A stretch of 64,000 nt of DNA from Bacillus sp. 03113 (GTDB taxonomy: Bacteria; Bacillota; Bacilli; Bacillales; Cytobacillaceae), in contig NZ_VATK01000008.1 in NCBI RefSeq assembly GCF_006546985.1, positions 62,001 through 126,000 on the forward strand. The letters run 5' to 3'. A program made the position numbers and the translations under genes. The notes beneath the pieces were generated by a model. It saw only the letters and a program-made list of their open reading frames with translations. It did not search any database and was not told the DNA's origin. Shown in pieces: positions 8,237 through 17,110 of the stretch. Every line of letters starts with the position of its first letter. The first letter of the stretch is position 1.

Positions 8237-10209
8237 TGTTCTTTCGCCTCCTCTGTAATAGAAATATTTTCATTTTCTAATATACTACCATCTTCTTCTA
8301 GTCCAAACTGGACATGTGATTCAATCCACTTTCTTCTAGGTTCAACCTTGTCGCCCATTAGTGTCGTGACTCGTCGTTCAGCTCTAGCTAAATCATCGAT
8401 CCTAACGCGAATAAGCGTTCTCGTCTCTGGATTCATCGTTGTTTCCCATAACTGGTCGGCATTCATCTCTCCAAGTCCTTTGTATCGTTGGATCATATAG
8501 CCTTTGCCAACTTTTTTGATCGCTCCTTGTAAGTCATCATCGCTCCAAGCATATTCGATTACTTCTTTTTTCCCTGTTCCTTTGCTGACTTTATATAGAG
8601 GAGGAAGAGCTATAAATACCTTTCCCGCTTCAACAAGAGGCTTCATATAGCGATAAAAGAATGTCAGCAAAAGCACTTGAATATGTGCGCCATCTGTATC
8701 TGCATCGGTCATAATGATCACTTTTTCATAATTGACATCAGAAACAGAAAAATCAGCTCCAACACCTGCGCCAATCGCATGAATAATCGTATTGATCTCT
8801 TCATTTTTAAAAATATCCTGGAGCTTTGCTTTTTCCGTATTGATTACCTTTCCTCTCAAAGGAAGAACGGCTTGGAAACGACGATCTCGTCCTTGCTTTG
8901 CGGATCCTCCTGCTGAATCCCCTTCGACCAAATACAATTCGTTTTTCATCGGATTTCGTGATTGTGCAGGAGTCAGCTTTCCAGACAAGGAGCTTTCACT
9001 GCGCTTGCGTTTTTTGCCGCTCCTTGCTTCCTCACGGGCTTTTCTTGCAGCATCCCTTGCTTGAAAGGCTTTAATGGCCTTTTTGATTAATAAGGAGCTA
9101 GTTTCTGGATTTTCTTCTAGAAAATACGATAAATGCTCAGACACAACGCCATCTACTGCTGATCTTGCCTCGCTTGTCCCAAGTTTTCCTTTCGTTTGCC
9201 CTTCAAACTGGAGGAGATCCTCTGGTACTCTAACGGAAATAATGGCTGATAAACCTTCTCGAATATCAGCTCCATCCAAGTTTTTATCTTTCTCCTTTAA
9301 AAGGCTCACTTTACGTGCATATTCATTAAATATTCGGGTCATGGCCGTCTTGGAGCCAGCTTCATGCGTCCCTCCATCCTTCGTCCTTACATTATTCACG
9401 AAGGATAAAACATTTTCTGAGTACCCATCATTAAACTGAAAGGCAAATTCAATTTCAATTCCATTTTGAATCCCTTCAAAACTAACAACAGGATGGAGAA
9501 CATCCTTTTCTTCGTTTAAATATTCGACAAATGCTTCAATTCCATTTTCATAACAAAATTGTTCTCGTTGGTCAGCCCTATCATCCATAATTTCAATTTT
9601 TAGTCCTTTTAGGAGAAAAGCTGATTCACGTAATCTTTCACACAATGTTTCGTAATTATAGGTGGTGGTAGAAAAAATGGAAGGATCAGGTTTAAAGTGA
9701 ATGGTTGTACCTGTTTGATTGGTCTTCCCTTTTTTCTCAAGCGTGGTAGTAGGTTTTCCCCCTTGATGAAAACGTTGTTCATAAGTAAACCCGTCTCGCT
9801 TTATAGATACCACTAACCATTCAGATAAGGCATTGACAACGGATGCGCCGACTCCATGTAATCCACCGCTCGTTTTATAGCCGCCCTGACCAAATTTCCC
9901 TCCAGCATGAAGGATTGTAAAAATCACTTCCGGTGTAGGTTTTCCAATCTTATGCATCCCAGTTGGCATTCCACGGCCTTTATCTTGAACGCTAATAGAA
10001 TTGTCCTTATGAATTTTTACAATAATATGATCTCCAAATCCAGCAAGAACTTCATCTACAGCATTATCTACGATTTCATAAACGAGGTGATGGAGACCTC
10101 TGGAATCTGTACTTCCTATATACATTCCAGGTCGTTTTCTAACGGCCTCTAATCCTTCAAGAACTTGAATGGCATCGTCGTTATAATTAAATGTTTCTTG
10201 TCTTGCCAC
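8233..10209 (-). CDS. parE: DNA topoisomerase IV subunit B
   Basis: ATPase subunit of topoisomerase IV. GHKL fold: Bergerat motifs [13 protein letters not shown] near residue 45, DKGRGMPTG and [15 protein letters not shown]. The transducer domain follows, then TOPRIM ([19 protein letters not shown] near residue 425 and [19 protein letters not shown] near residue 500) with the metal-binding DxD. About 658 aa, usual length. The first ATG (10215) is only one base after AAAGGGG; the GTG at 10209 ([16 protein letters not shown], matching family N-termini) has a 7-base spacing and is chosen. Two LexA-type boxes lie in its 310-bp upstream region. First gene of parE-parC. Confidence 0.98.
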   Translation of the reverse strand: MARQETFNYNDDAIQVLEGLEAVRKRPGMYIGSTDSRGLHHLVYEIVDNAVDEVLAGFGDHIIVKIHKDNSISVQDKGRGMPTGMHKIGKPTPEVIFTILHAGGKFGQGGYKTSGGLHGVGASVVNALSEWLVVSIKRDGFTYEQRFHQGGKPTTTLEKKGKTNQTGTTIHFKPDPSIFSTTTYNYETLCERLRESAFLLKGLKIEIMDDRADQREQFCYENGIEAFVEYLNEEKDVLHPVVSFEGIQNGIEIEFAFQFNDGYSENVLSFVNNVRTKDGGTHEAGSKTAMTRIFNEYARKVSLLKEKDKNLDGADIREGLSAIISVRVPEDLLQFEGQTKGKLGTSEARSAVDGVVSEHLSYFLEENPETSSLLIKKAIKAFQARDAARKAREEARSGKKRKRSESSLSGKLTPAQSRNPMKNELYLVEGDSAGGSAKQGRDRRFQAVLPLRGKVINTEKAKLQDIFKNEEINTIIHAIGAGVGADFSVSDVNYEKVIIMTDADTDGAHIQVLLLTFFYRYMKPLVEAGKVFIALPPLYKVSKGTGKKEVIEYAWSDDDLQGAIKKVGKGYMIQRYKGLGEMNADQLWETTMNPETRTLIRVRIDDLARAERRVTTLMGDKVEPRRKWIESHVQFGLEEDGSILENENISITEEAKEQ

Positions 10210-10260
10210 GAACATACCCCTTTCTTTCCATAAAACAACATTTCTGAAAATAAAACATGT

Positions 10261-10274
10261 CGAACATTCGTTTA
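10261..10274. promoter_or_regulatory. Candidate LexA (SOS) box, parE-proximal
   Basis: CGAACATTCGTTTA matches the Gram-positive LexA/DinR consensus (CGAAC-N4-GTTY) in its core, 52 bp upstream of the parE start. From memory, parE is among reported B. subtilis LexA targets. Confidence 0.5.
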
Positions 10275-10361
10275 TGTATTCGGTTAAAAAAAGAATTATC
10301 CTTTAAATAATAAGTGTATTTTATATGAAAAGCGAAAAACCGCCTATCACTTTTTTAATAA

Positions 10362-10375
10362 AGAACGAATGTTCG
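10362..10375. promoter_or_regulatory. Candidate LexA (SOS) box, parE-distal
   Basis: On the minus strand the sequence is CGAACATTCGTTCT, with the uninterrupted core GAAC-N4-GTTC. It lies about 150 bp upstream of parE and shares the identical CGAACATTCGTT core with the proximal box, in opposite orientation. Confidence 0.55.
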
Positions 10376-10478
10376 CATCATTATTCTACCACTTTTTCTG
10401 CAATCGTCTATGCTTTATTTTAGCCATTTATTTTATTTTGGCAAATTGGAGCTGACATTTCCACATTAGTCAAAGGAA

Positions 10479-10511
10479 AAGCACACTCCATTTTACCTGA
10501 AAAGTGTGCTT
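10479..10511 (-). terminator. Terminator after yneT
   Basis: AAGCACACT pairs with AGTGTGCTT across a 15-base loop. On the minus strand the stem is followed by TTTTCCTTTG. It lies 10 bases after the yneT stop and insulates parE. Confidence 0.75.
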
Positions 10512-10520
10512 AGAAAAACG

Positions 10521-10934
10521 TTATTTTGTTAATGCATGCTCCACTTTAATACAACGATCCATAACGACTGTATAGCCTTTTTCCTTTAGCATCTGAAAGG
10601 TTGGCTCATGGACGATTCCAAGCTGAGCCCAAAAAACATCAGCATCGATTTCGAGAAAATCCTCTCCAACCTCTGGGATAAATTCCGCTCTTCGAAACAC
10701 ATTGACAATGTCTATATGGCCTTCAATTTCTTGTAATCGAGCGACTGCTTTTACACCTAGTACTTGGTCAACCATTGGATTGACAGGGATGATTTCATAG
10801 CCTGCCTTTTGCATCGCTTCAGCAATCATAAAAGAGGTTCGATCAGGCTGGTCACTTAAGCCAACGACTGCAATTCGTTTTGCTTTTTTTAATATGGTAC
10901 CGAGTTCTTCTCTAGATGGATTTTCAATACTCAC
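10521..10934 (-). CDS. yneT: CoA-binding (YccU/YneT-type) protein
   Basis: Small cytoplasmic Rossmann-fold protein of 137 residues with a CoA_binding domain. 'KRIAVVGLSDQPDRTSFMIA' is the nucleotide/CoA phosphate loop near residue 20; 'GYEIIPVNPMVDQVLGVKA' and 'IDIVNVFRRAEFIPEV' are family-conserved; the final 'VVMDRCIKVEH' includes the usual cysteine. Function is unknown; bound CoA is inferred from family. An upstream frame starting at 11060 runs through the repeat element, but AAGGAG lies 8 bases before the GTG at 10934, whose product MSIENPSREELG aligns with family N-termini. It sits next to parE as in B. subtilis. Confidence 0.9.
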   Translation of the reverse strand: MSIENPSREELGTILKKAKRIAVVGLSDQPDRTSFMIAEAMQKAGYEIIPVNPMVDQVLGVKAVARLQEIEGHIDIVNVFRRAEFIPEVGEDFLEIDADVFWAQLGIVHEPTFQMLKEKGYTVVMDRCIKVEHALTK

Positions 10935-10995
10935 ATATGCCACTCCTTTTTCGTTTAACGATAGCGTTAATCTATATAAAAGTAAAGGAATGTAG

Positions 10996-11144
10996 AAAAG
11001 CGGAGGTGCCTTGACCATCGACGTACAAACTGGAAGTGCTTCGACTGAGATAAAGGACACACGATGAGAGAAAGCGAATCGATGTTGACTTATCGTAGGG
11101 AGAAGACCTGAAGTTTGCTAGTCGATAGGCGCTGAAGCTAGACA
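10996..11144 (+). repeat. Foldback intergenic repeat, copy 1 (long form)
   Basis: Begins AAAAGCGGAGGTGCCTTG and ends GGCGCTGAAGCTAGACA, the shared termini of four elements in this window. The core (CGACGTACAAACTGGA, then TTCGACTGAGATAA, GCGAATCGATGTTGACTT and TCGTAGGGAGAAG) also occurs in copy 2. The ends pair (GGTGCC with GGCGC-type bases), so the transcript would fold back. It separates yneT from the thi operon. Confidence 0.8.
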
Positions 11145-11154
11145 ATGAACATAA

Positions 11155-12168
11155 CTACCCAATGATTCTGTGGTAAATAGCCTTCGCAATCGTAGGCTCG
11201 TTCGTCCCATGGATTAAAGCACGTCCATCTTCAAATAATACGACACGATGGTTATCATACGTAAATGAAAGTAAGTAAGGATTTGTTTTTACGTCTTGAC
11301 CAATTCCTTTAAGCTGTTGTGATAAATCCTTCAATGATAATGCTAATGGTAGAGCTGGTCTTATTTGAACCGTTTCTCTTCCACACAGCACCGCTGTTTT
11401 CATTTGTCTTTCATACGATAAGTAAGGTAAGGATGGTTGATGACCACATGATTCACACTGATGATTTTTAAAGCTTGCTACATTTATTTCTGCATGTTCA
11501 TTTTTCCATATATCAAAAGATCGTAAGTGAGGCTCAAGTTCATATCCTGATACATACTTTAATACTTGGGTCACCTGATAAGCAGCTACCCATTGAACAA
11601 TCGGGCCAATGACTCCAACCGTATCACAGGTTAAACCGTTGTATGGCAAATGAGCTAATAAACAATTCAGGCAGGGCGTTTTCCCCGGTATCACGGGATA
11701 TGTAAGACCATAGCTCCCTACACAGGCTCCGAAAATAAAAGGAATGTGATACTTTAACGCGGCGTCGTTCATCAGCATTCTCGTTTCAAAATTATCCGTT
11801 GCATCAATGATGATTGTTTGATTTTTGATTAACTCTTCAATATTAGAGCAATTTATATCAGTGACAATGCTTTTTATCTCTACATCACGATTAATTTCTT
11901 TTAATCTAGTTTTCGCTGCTTGTGCTTTTGGCAACGAATTGATTGCGTCTTCTTCTCGATATAACTGCTGTCGCTGCAAATTGCTCCATTCGACATAATC
12001 ACGATCTACAATGGTTACTGAGCCCACACCTGCTCGAACCAGCATTTCAGTACTTGCTGAACCAAGGGCACCCGCCCCCATGATGATCACCCGAGCAAAT
12101 TGAAGCTTTTTCTGCCCTTCTTCGCCGATTGGAGAAAAAAGCTGCTGTCTGGAATAGCGATCATTCAC
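11155..12168 (-). CDS. thiF: ThiS adenylyltransferase (ThiF/MoeB E1-like)
   Basis: Adenylates the C-terminal GlyGly of ThiS to prepare it for sulfur transfer in thiazole synthesis. 337 residues. The E1-like nucleotide loop '[20 protein letters not shown]' lies near residue 28, '[16 protein letters not shown]' near residue 55, and '[16 protein letters not shown]' near residue 118. Zinc ligands are CLNC (about residue 165) and CESC (about residue 240). A cysteine in [10 protein letters not shown] is the candidate for thiolester formation. The last 90 residues form a small extra domain. Its GTG start overlaps the thiG stop by 4 bases. It is the last gene of the operon; a foldback repeat follows. 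Confidence 0.95.
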   Translation of the reverse strand: MNDRYSRQQLFSPIGEEGQKKLQFARVIIMGAGALGSASTEMLVRAGVGSVTIVDRDYVEWSNLQRQQLYREEDAINSLPKAQAAKTRLKEINRDVEIKSIVTDINCSNIEELIKNQTIIIDATDNFETRMLMNDAALKYHIPFIFGACVGSYGLTYPVIPGKTPCLNCLLAHLPYNGLTCDTVGVIGPIVQWVAAYQVTQVLKYVSGYELEPHLRSFDIWKNEHAEINVASFKNHQCESCGHQPSLPYLSYERQMKTAVLCGRETVQIRPALPLALSLKDLSQQLKGIGQDVKTNPYLLSFTYDNHRVVLFEDGRALIHGTNEPTIAKAIYHRIIG

Positions 12169-12932
12169 GATGTGATCATTCCTGTAACAGGGCTGCTAGC
12201 AACGCCATAATTCTTCTCTTCTATTCTTCCAGCTTCATACCCAAGTCGGCCAGCTTCAATAGCTAACTTCATCGCATTTGCCATTTTTACAGGATCATTT
12301 GCACCAGCTACAGCGGTATTTAACAGGACGCCGTCAGCACCAAGCTCCATTGCACATGCAGCATCCTTTGGTGATCCAATTCCAGCATCTACAATGACAG
12401 GAATGGATGACTGCTCGATAATAAATGATAGATTAAGAGGATTGATAATCCCTTTCCCTGACCCAATTGGGGAAGCACCAGGCATGATAGCATGAACGCC
12501 AAGCTCTTCAAGTCTTCTTGCAAGTACGACGTCATCTGATGTATAAGGGAGGACGATAAAGCCTTCCTTTAAAAGAATTTCAGAGGCTTTTAACGTTTCA
12601 ACTGGATCTGGCAGAAGTGATCTTTGACAACCAATGACCTCTACCTTAATCATATCACAAAGGCCACTAGCCTTTGCTAGCTTCGCAATTCGTACCGCTT
12701 CATCAGCTGTTTTTGCACCTGCTGTATTTGGAAGAAGTTTATATTTTGACAAATCCAGCTGTTCGAGAAAATTTGGTTGGCTTGGTTCAAAAATATTCAT
12801 CCGTCTAACTGCAAAGGTTAAGATCTCAGCTTCTGACACCTTTACAGCTTCTTTTTGAACCTCAAATGATGGATATTTCCCGGTTCCTAATAATAGTCTT
12901 GATTGAAACGTATAATTGGCAATGGTTAACAT
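12165..12932 (-). CDS. thiG: Thiazole synthase
   Basis: TIM-barrel enzyme that condenses deoxyxylulose 5-phosphate, dehydroglycine and ThiS-thiocarboxylate into the thiazole phosphate. 255 residues, normal. Motifs: '[18 protein letters not shown]' near residue 13, 'MIKVEVIGC' with the Schiff-base lysine near residue 95, '[12 protein letters not shown]' for phosphate binding, and '[16 protein letters not shown]'-type segment (here [20 protein letters not shown]) near residue 180. GAGGAGG lies 7 bases before the ATG, one base after the thiS stop. A dehydroglycine supply by ThiO fits the neighbouring gene. Confidence 0.97.
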   Translation of the reverse strand: MLTIANYTFQSRLLLGTGKYPSFEVQKEAVKVSEAEILTFAVRRMNIFEPSQPNFLEQLDLSKYKLLPNTAGAKTADEAVRIAKLAKASGLCDMIKVEVIGCQRSLLPDPVETLKASEILLKEGFIVLPYTSDDVVLARRLEELGVHAIMPGASPIGSGKGIINPLNLSFIIEQSSIPVIVDAGIGSPKDAACAMELGADGVLLNTAVAGANDPVKMANAMKLAIEAGRLGYEAGRIEEKNYGVASSPVTGMITS

Positions 12933-12933
12933 G

Positions 12934-13137
12934 TTATCCTCCTCCTACAAAATGTATAAGTTCTATAGAATCTCCTGTCATAAGCTTCGTCTCGGAATAT
13001 TGTTCTTTTTTTAAAATTTCTTTGTTCAATTCCACGATGACAATACGATTCGTTAATTGATAATGGTCAAGTAAATCTTGAATGGATTCTACATTGCTCG
13101 GCAATGTTACTTCTTGTCCATTTAGTTGAATATTCAA
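12934..13137 (-). CDS. thiS: Thiazole sulfur carrier protein ThiS
   Basis: Ubiquitin-fold sulfur carrier of 67 residues ending in the required VGGG, whose GlyGly terminus is adenylated by ThiF and thiocarboxylated. Conserved '[12 protein letters not shown]' and '[13 protein letters not shown]' are present. A GTG at 13146 overlaps the thiO stop but directly touches the Shine-Dalgarno sequence; TTG at 13137 ([10 protein letters not shown]) has AGGAGG at 8 bases and matches the family length. That AGGAGG is formed by the last two arginine codons of thiO, so translation of the two genes is tightly linked. Confidence 0.93.
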   Translation of the reverse strand: MNIQLNGQEVTLPSNVESIQDLLDHYQLTNRIVIVELNKEILKKEQYSETKLMTGDSIELIHFVGGG

Positions 13138-13142
13138 AATCT

Positions 13143-14264
13143 TCACCTCCTTAAGCTAGTAGAGAAGTCATGGCTTCGATCAATCTTAAAAGCTTCTAGC
13201 CAAGACTTATTTATTTGCTTTTTTAAAATAAGGCGGCTAATGATATCCCCAGTTCCTGGAGCAAGCAAAATTCCATTCCGATAATGCCCCGTCGCAAAAA
13301 ACAAATGATCATCATCTGGATGTGCTCCAATAAAAGGTTTTTGATCAAAGGTTTGAGGACGTAATCCTGACCAAAATGATTCAATTTTTAATTGTTTTAT
13401 CGCTGGAAGCATGGAAACAGCTCTTGTAAAAAGACGGCCCAACCCATCCATTGTATTGGCTTCAGTCCAATCATTTTCAACCATCGTTGCTCCAATAACG
13501 AGCTTTCCATTGTTTCTAGGGACGATATAGCATTGATCATGAAAAAGGGTATGATGAAGCGAAAAACGATCATTATATACAGCTAAGCACTCTCCTTTAA
13601 CTGGAACTAACTTTTGAGCAATATCTAACTGTTGAAAAAAATGAGTGCTCCAAACTCCACTGGCAATAACCACAAACTCCGCCATCACAGTCCCTTTTGC
13701 TGTCTGTACTTGGTAGCAGTCACGATGTTTCGTGATTTGATGGACGGGTGTATGTTCCTGAATATCCGCCCCTAATAGCCCTGCACCTTTGGAAAAAGCC
13801 ATACAGGTCTTACTCGGAATGACACTAACATCATCTTTTAAATAAGCAGCTCCGAGAATATGTTCTGATATCGACTCTTCTTCCTTTCTTACATCATCAG
13901 CACTAAGCCATTGAACGGTATCAAATTCTGAAAGTTTCATGCAATCTTCTTGATCTTTTTTTGTAAAGGCAAGTTTATAAATTCCACCTGTTTTAAGTCC
14001 AATATCAATACCTGTTAACGCCTGTAATTCATCTTTTAATTGAAAATACGAGAGCTGGCTGCTTCTAGCAAATGGATAAAAGGTTTCTAGCTCATCCCAT
14101 TCTGAGTGTGCGCCTAGCATCCCTGCAGCAGCACTTGTTGCTTTAGAACCTATTTGGCCAGAATCAAAAACTGCTACCTTTACTTTCTCTTTTGCAAGGT
14201 GGTAGGCGATCGAACAACCAATAATACCTCCGCCAATTACCGCAACATCATAATGTGTTTTCAT
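13143..14264 (-). CDS. thiO: Glycine oxidase
   Basis: FAD-dependent oxidase that converts glycine to dehydroglycine (iminoglycine) for ThiG. 373 residues, typical. The N-terminal dinucleotide motif 'DVAVIGGGIIGCSIAYHLAK' starts near residue 6. The DAAO-like C-terminal part includes 'SFWSGLRPQTFDQKPFIGAH' (substrate arginine) and 'FFATGHYRNGILLAPGTGDI', which binds FAD. The ATG is preceded by AGGAG. It ends in AGG-AGG-TGA, which doubles as the thiS ribosome binding site. Presence of ThiO rather than ThiH marks the aerobic Bacillus-type route. Confidence 0.96.
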   Translation of the reverse strand: MKTHYDVAVIGGGIIGCSIAYHLAKEKVKVAVFDSGQIGSKATSAAAGMLGAHSEWDELETFYPFARSSQLSYFQLKDELQALTGIDIGLKTGGIYKLAFTKKDQEDCMKLSEFDTVQWLSADDVRKEEESISEHILGAAYLKDDVSVIPSKTCMAFSKGAGLLGADIQEHTPVHQITKHRDCYQVQTAKGTVMAEFVVIASGVWSTHFFQQLDIAQKLVPVKGECLAVYNDRFSLHHTLFHDQCYIVPRNNGKLVIGATMVENDWTEANTMDGLGRLFTRAVSMLPAIKQLKIESFWSGLRPQTFDQKPFIGAHPDDDHLFFATGHYRNGILLAPGTGDIISRLILKKQINKSWLEAFKIDRSHDFSTSLRR

Positions 14265-14273
14265 GTTATTCTC

Positions 14274-14864
14274 CTAACATAAGCTATGGTATTTCGAAGC
14301 TATTTTTATTGGATCCTCTGTGGAGAAAATTCCAGACATAACGGCTACACCATCTGCTTTAACTAGGTGTATCTTCCATATATTTTCCGGAAGGATCCCT
14401 CCGATTGCATAGACAGGAATGCAAAGATTCATTTTCATTTTTTCTAATTCATAAATTCCTCTAGGTCTTTTTCCTTCCTTACATTTCGTTTCATAAATAT
14501 GCCCATATAAAACATAATCAGCACCTTGATGTTCAGCTTCAACTGCTTCTTCATATGAATGAATGGAACAACCGACCTTTAGCTGTGGAAATTTCTGCTT
14601 TACTGCCTTTACTTGAAGACCATGGGATGGGAGGTGTACATTTTGTATGTCTCCTAATAAAGCAATATCAAGACGATCATTAATAATCAATTTTCTTTTT
14701 GAAACATTGCCCTCTTCTAAAAGGTGAAGCAAGCGCATGATATCTGATGCTGTTTTCGTTTTTTCACGAATATGAATCCCGTCGACGATATCCTTGATTT
14801 GAATGATTTTCTTTGCTAAATCCTCAATCGAATGCCGGTCATCTGTAATTACATGAAGCTTCAG
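14274..14864 (-). CDS. tenI: Thiazole tautomerase TenI, with an apparent CTG start
   Basis: TIM-barrel protein of the thiamine-phosphate-synthase superfamily that aromatises the ThiG product. The region from the first ATG (14738) codes only 154 residues and would lack beta1-alpha1. The frame is open upstream and encodes KLHVITDDRHSIEDLAKKI, IQIKDIVDGIHIREKTKTA, SDIMRLL, an ideal TenI N-terminus, back to an in-frame TGA three codons before CTG. AAGGAG lies 9 bases before that CTG, so CTG is the best start (196 aa, near family length). Other conserved parts: LIINDRLDIA, VHLPSHGLQVK, GADYVLYGHIYETKCK, PVYAIGGI. First gene of the thi operon; the TPP riboswitch is upstream. Confidence 0.9.
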   Translation of the reverse strand: MKLHVITDDRHSIEDLAKKIIQIKDIVDGIHIREKTKTASDIMRLLHLLEEGNVSKRKLIINDRLDIALLGDIQNVHLPSHGLQVKAVKQKFPQLKVGCSIHSYEEAVEAEHQGADYVLYGHIYETKCKEGKRPRGIYELEKMKMNLCIPVYAIGGILPENIWKIHLVKADGVAVMSGIFSTEDPIKIASKYHSLC

Positions 14865-15030
14865 GATCTTTCACTCCTTTTTGAAACTATGATGTTGACC
14901 TGATCAGAAAGCGGCAGGTATCTTTTTGTTTCGAGTAAGCACCCTCAAAAAGTGAACCAATAATCACTATAAGTTTACTGCCTATTACTGAGGGTAAAAC
15001 AATGATCCAATACCATTTAGACAAAAAGAA

Positions 15031-15061
15031 AAACCACTTCCTCATAAAAAGAAAGTGGTTT
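15031..15061 (-). terminator. Riboswitch-controlled terminator of the thi leader
   Basis: AAACCACTTCC pairs with GGAAAGTGGTTT-type sequence around a short loop; on the minus strand it is followed by TTCTTTTTGT. It lies between the TPP aptamer and tenI, the expected place for a ligand-induced terminator. Confidence 0.85.
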
Positions 15062-15092
15062 CATTATTTGTACGCAAAAAAACACAAATAAA

Positions 15093-15190
15093 CAGTGCCA
15101 CTTTCCTACGCAGGTACGAACCTGTTCAGGTTTTGAGGGTTTAAAAGTAACTACTTTATTCTCAGCCCTTATCAAGGGATCCCCTAGTGA
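15093..15190 (-). ncRNA. TPP riboswitch (THI element)
   Basis: On the minus strand the aptamer reads CTAGGGGATC, GGGCTGAGA, AACCCTCAAAACCTGAACAG, GTTCGTACCTGCGTAGG and AAAGTG. These are the invariant blocks of the thiamine-pyrophosphate aptamer, including the CTGAGA pyrimidine pocket and the ACCTGA...GGTTCGTACCTGCGTAGG diphosphate-sensing arm. A terminator follows about 30 bases later and the tenI-thiF operon about 230 bases later, so binding of TPP should stop transcription of thiazole synthesis. Confidence 0.96.
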
Positions 15191-15284
15191 ATCTATTAAT
15201 TAAATTAGTAGAATATTAAATTTACGTTCATCATACCATACCGATGAAATTATTCAAGGAATAAATAGCCAATTATACCGCTAT

Positions 15285-17000
15285 TTATTTTTTCGCCACT
15301 GCTTTTTCCAATGAAAGGGCTGTCCAAGCCGATTCCGCAGCAAAGGATCGCGACCAACTCGCAATACCCGCTAGATTATATTTCGCAGCTAAACCAGCGC
15401 GTTTTTGTAGGGAAAGATCATCCTCAAGCCAAATCTTATACGTAATCCCTTTATTACCATCTACATATTCGGCATAATTTTGCCCGCTGTCTTCATCGTA
15501 GGAAGCTTGTATTTGATACTGATCAAGCCATTCCTTAACTTTATCCATAGAAAGAGCTTTCGAGTTTAACTTGCCATCCGCATGCTGTTCCCAAAGCCGA
15601 GAATATAATGGAACTCCTAAAATAAGCTTTTGAGGAGGGACGATTTTTAATAACTTTTGCAAATTCTCTTCTACCCATGGGAAACTAGCAACACTCCCTG
15701 CTTTTGGAGAAGAAGCCCAATGCTCATCATAAGCCATGACAATGAGATAATCAACAATCTCTGCCAGATGCTCTCTTTCATAGAAAGCTGACCAATTTCC
15801 TTCAGTGATGAATGTAATATCCATGGAGACAAGTAACCCTGCTTCATGAAAGTAAGGGGTAGCCTCTCGGACAAATTGGGTGACAAGAGGACCATCCTCG
15901 GCCTGTACATTTTCAATATCGATATTTATTCCATTTAATTGGTAGTTTTGACTATAAAGCAACAATTGACGAATGATTTGCTGCCTTGTTTGAAAATCTT
16001 TAAAAGCTTCATGTGTAAGGGTTGGATTAAAGTCATTTGAAAAAAGACCCCATACTTGATATCCTCTTGCTTTTGCCCAATTGACATAGTCTAGCGACCC
16101 CATGTTTTTCACATTCCCAATGGTTTGATCGAGTTTAAACCAGGTTGGAGAAACGACATTGACACCAGGCATTTGTCCAATTTTGGACGGATCAGGGTTT
16201 CTCTTGTAAACCGCCTCCCATGTTAATTGGATAGGTCCTTGAATAGGGGTTAGCACAGCTTCTTTTTGTTCATGTTTAATTACGACTTTATTTGTTTGAC
16301 GAATCGATATTAAGTTCTTTTGTATGAAACCTGCGACCCCATTTTCTTTTCTAACAAAATAGTAATCTTCTACTTGTTTTTCAACAAAGAGAGAATCATT
16401 TTTATTAACATCTTCTGTATAAGGAGATCGTAAGCTAGGTTTTGTTCTTAATCGCAGCTTACCTTTATGTGCATTCTGATCCGTTACCATTCCCATTTTA
16501 AGCACATCACCATCCATGTCAATTTTGACAGCATTCGTATGCGGTAAAATAGAGTATTGAATGGGATAATAATCAAGGATTAGATTCAGCGACATATACA
16601 GTTTCCCATCTTTGTCTTTAAGTGGTGGAAACTGCAGCTCAACAGGCTCTTGATTAATGAAATAAGTTAATGACTCTGTAGGCATCTGTATAACCTTATC
16701 CTTCGTGGTAATGATAATGCTGGTTGATTGTTGATCATAAAAAATACTTTTATCTATGTATTTTTTTACAAAATCGACTGGCAAGAAAACCGTTTCTTTT
16801 TCGATGATTGCATTTGCCTCTTGCTTTCCTTTAAATATAACTGGATTTTCCCCTGAAAAGTAATCTACCTTTTCATGCGAAGATAGAGGATTAAAAAGGA
16901 AATAAAGGCTTGAGGTAATCAGCAAAAAAGCAAGAATGAGACCAAAGATGATCCCTTTTCTTGACATAGTGTTCCTCTTATTTACTTCGATTTGACCCAT
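15285..17000 (-). CDS. Membrane-anchored GH18 glycosyl hydrolase with copper-amine-oxidase-like and SH3 domains
   Basis: Envelope protein of 571 residues. An N-terminal transmembrane anchor (residues about 15-36) is followed by a stalk like the copper amine oxidase N-terminal domain (about 50-170). A bacterial SH3 domain (GKLRLRTKPSLRSPY... near residue 180-235) and a C-terminal glycoside hydrolase 18 barrel (about 260-565) follow. The active strand reads LNGINIDIENVQ near residue 357: the acid glutamate of DGxDxDxE is kept, but the first aspartate is asparagine. The architecture resembles spore/cell-wall N-acetylglucosaminidases such as YdhD, YaaH or SleL, so a peptidoglycan substrate is inferred. 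AAAGGGGG precedes the ATG. Between the thi leader and the chromate transporter. Confidence 0.85.
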   Translation of the reverse strand: MGQIEVNKRNTMSRKGIIFGLILAFLLITSSLYFLFNPLSSHEKVDYFSGENPVIFKGKQEANAIIEKETVFLPVDFVKKYIDKSIFYDQQSTSIIITTKDKVIQMPTESLTYFINQEPVELQFPPLKDKDGKLYMSLNLILDYYPIQYSILPHTNAVKIDMDGDVLKMGMVTDQNAHKGKLRLRTKPSLRSPYTEDVNKNDSLFVEKQVEDYYFVRKENGVAGFIQKNLISIRQTNKVVIKHEQKEAVLTPIQGPIQLTWEAVYKRNPDPSKIGQMPGVNVVSPTWFKLDQTIGNVKNMGSLDYVNWAKARGYQVWGLFSNDFNPTLTHEAFKDFQTRQQIIRQLLLYSQNYQLNGINIDIENVQAEDGPLVTQFVREATPYFHEAGLLVSMDITFITEGNWSAFYEREHLAEIVDYLIVMAYDEHWASSPKAGSVASFPWVEENLQKLLKIVPPQKLILGVPLYSRLWEQHADGKLNSKALSMDKVKEWLDQYQIQASYDEDSGQNYAEYVDGNKGITYKIWLEDDLSLQKRAGLAAKYNLAGIASWSRSFAAESAWTALSLEKAVAKK

Positions 17001-17110
17001 TTTATCCCCCTTTCATAATACAAAGAGGAATATTCATTATTCTTCCCCATCTATTAAGACGAAAATCATATCTGATAGGTTTCAAAATTTGCAGCTATTA
17101 CTGTTACCAT

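Noticed and set aside
10935-11060. N-terminal extension of the CoA-binding protein gene
   Set aside because: The extension runs through the foldback repeat and lacks a ribosome binding site; the GTG at 10934 with AAGGAG is better.
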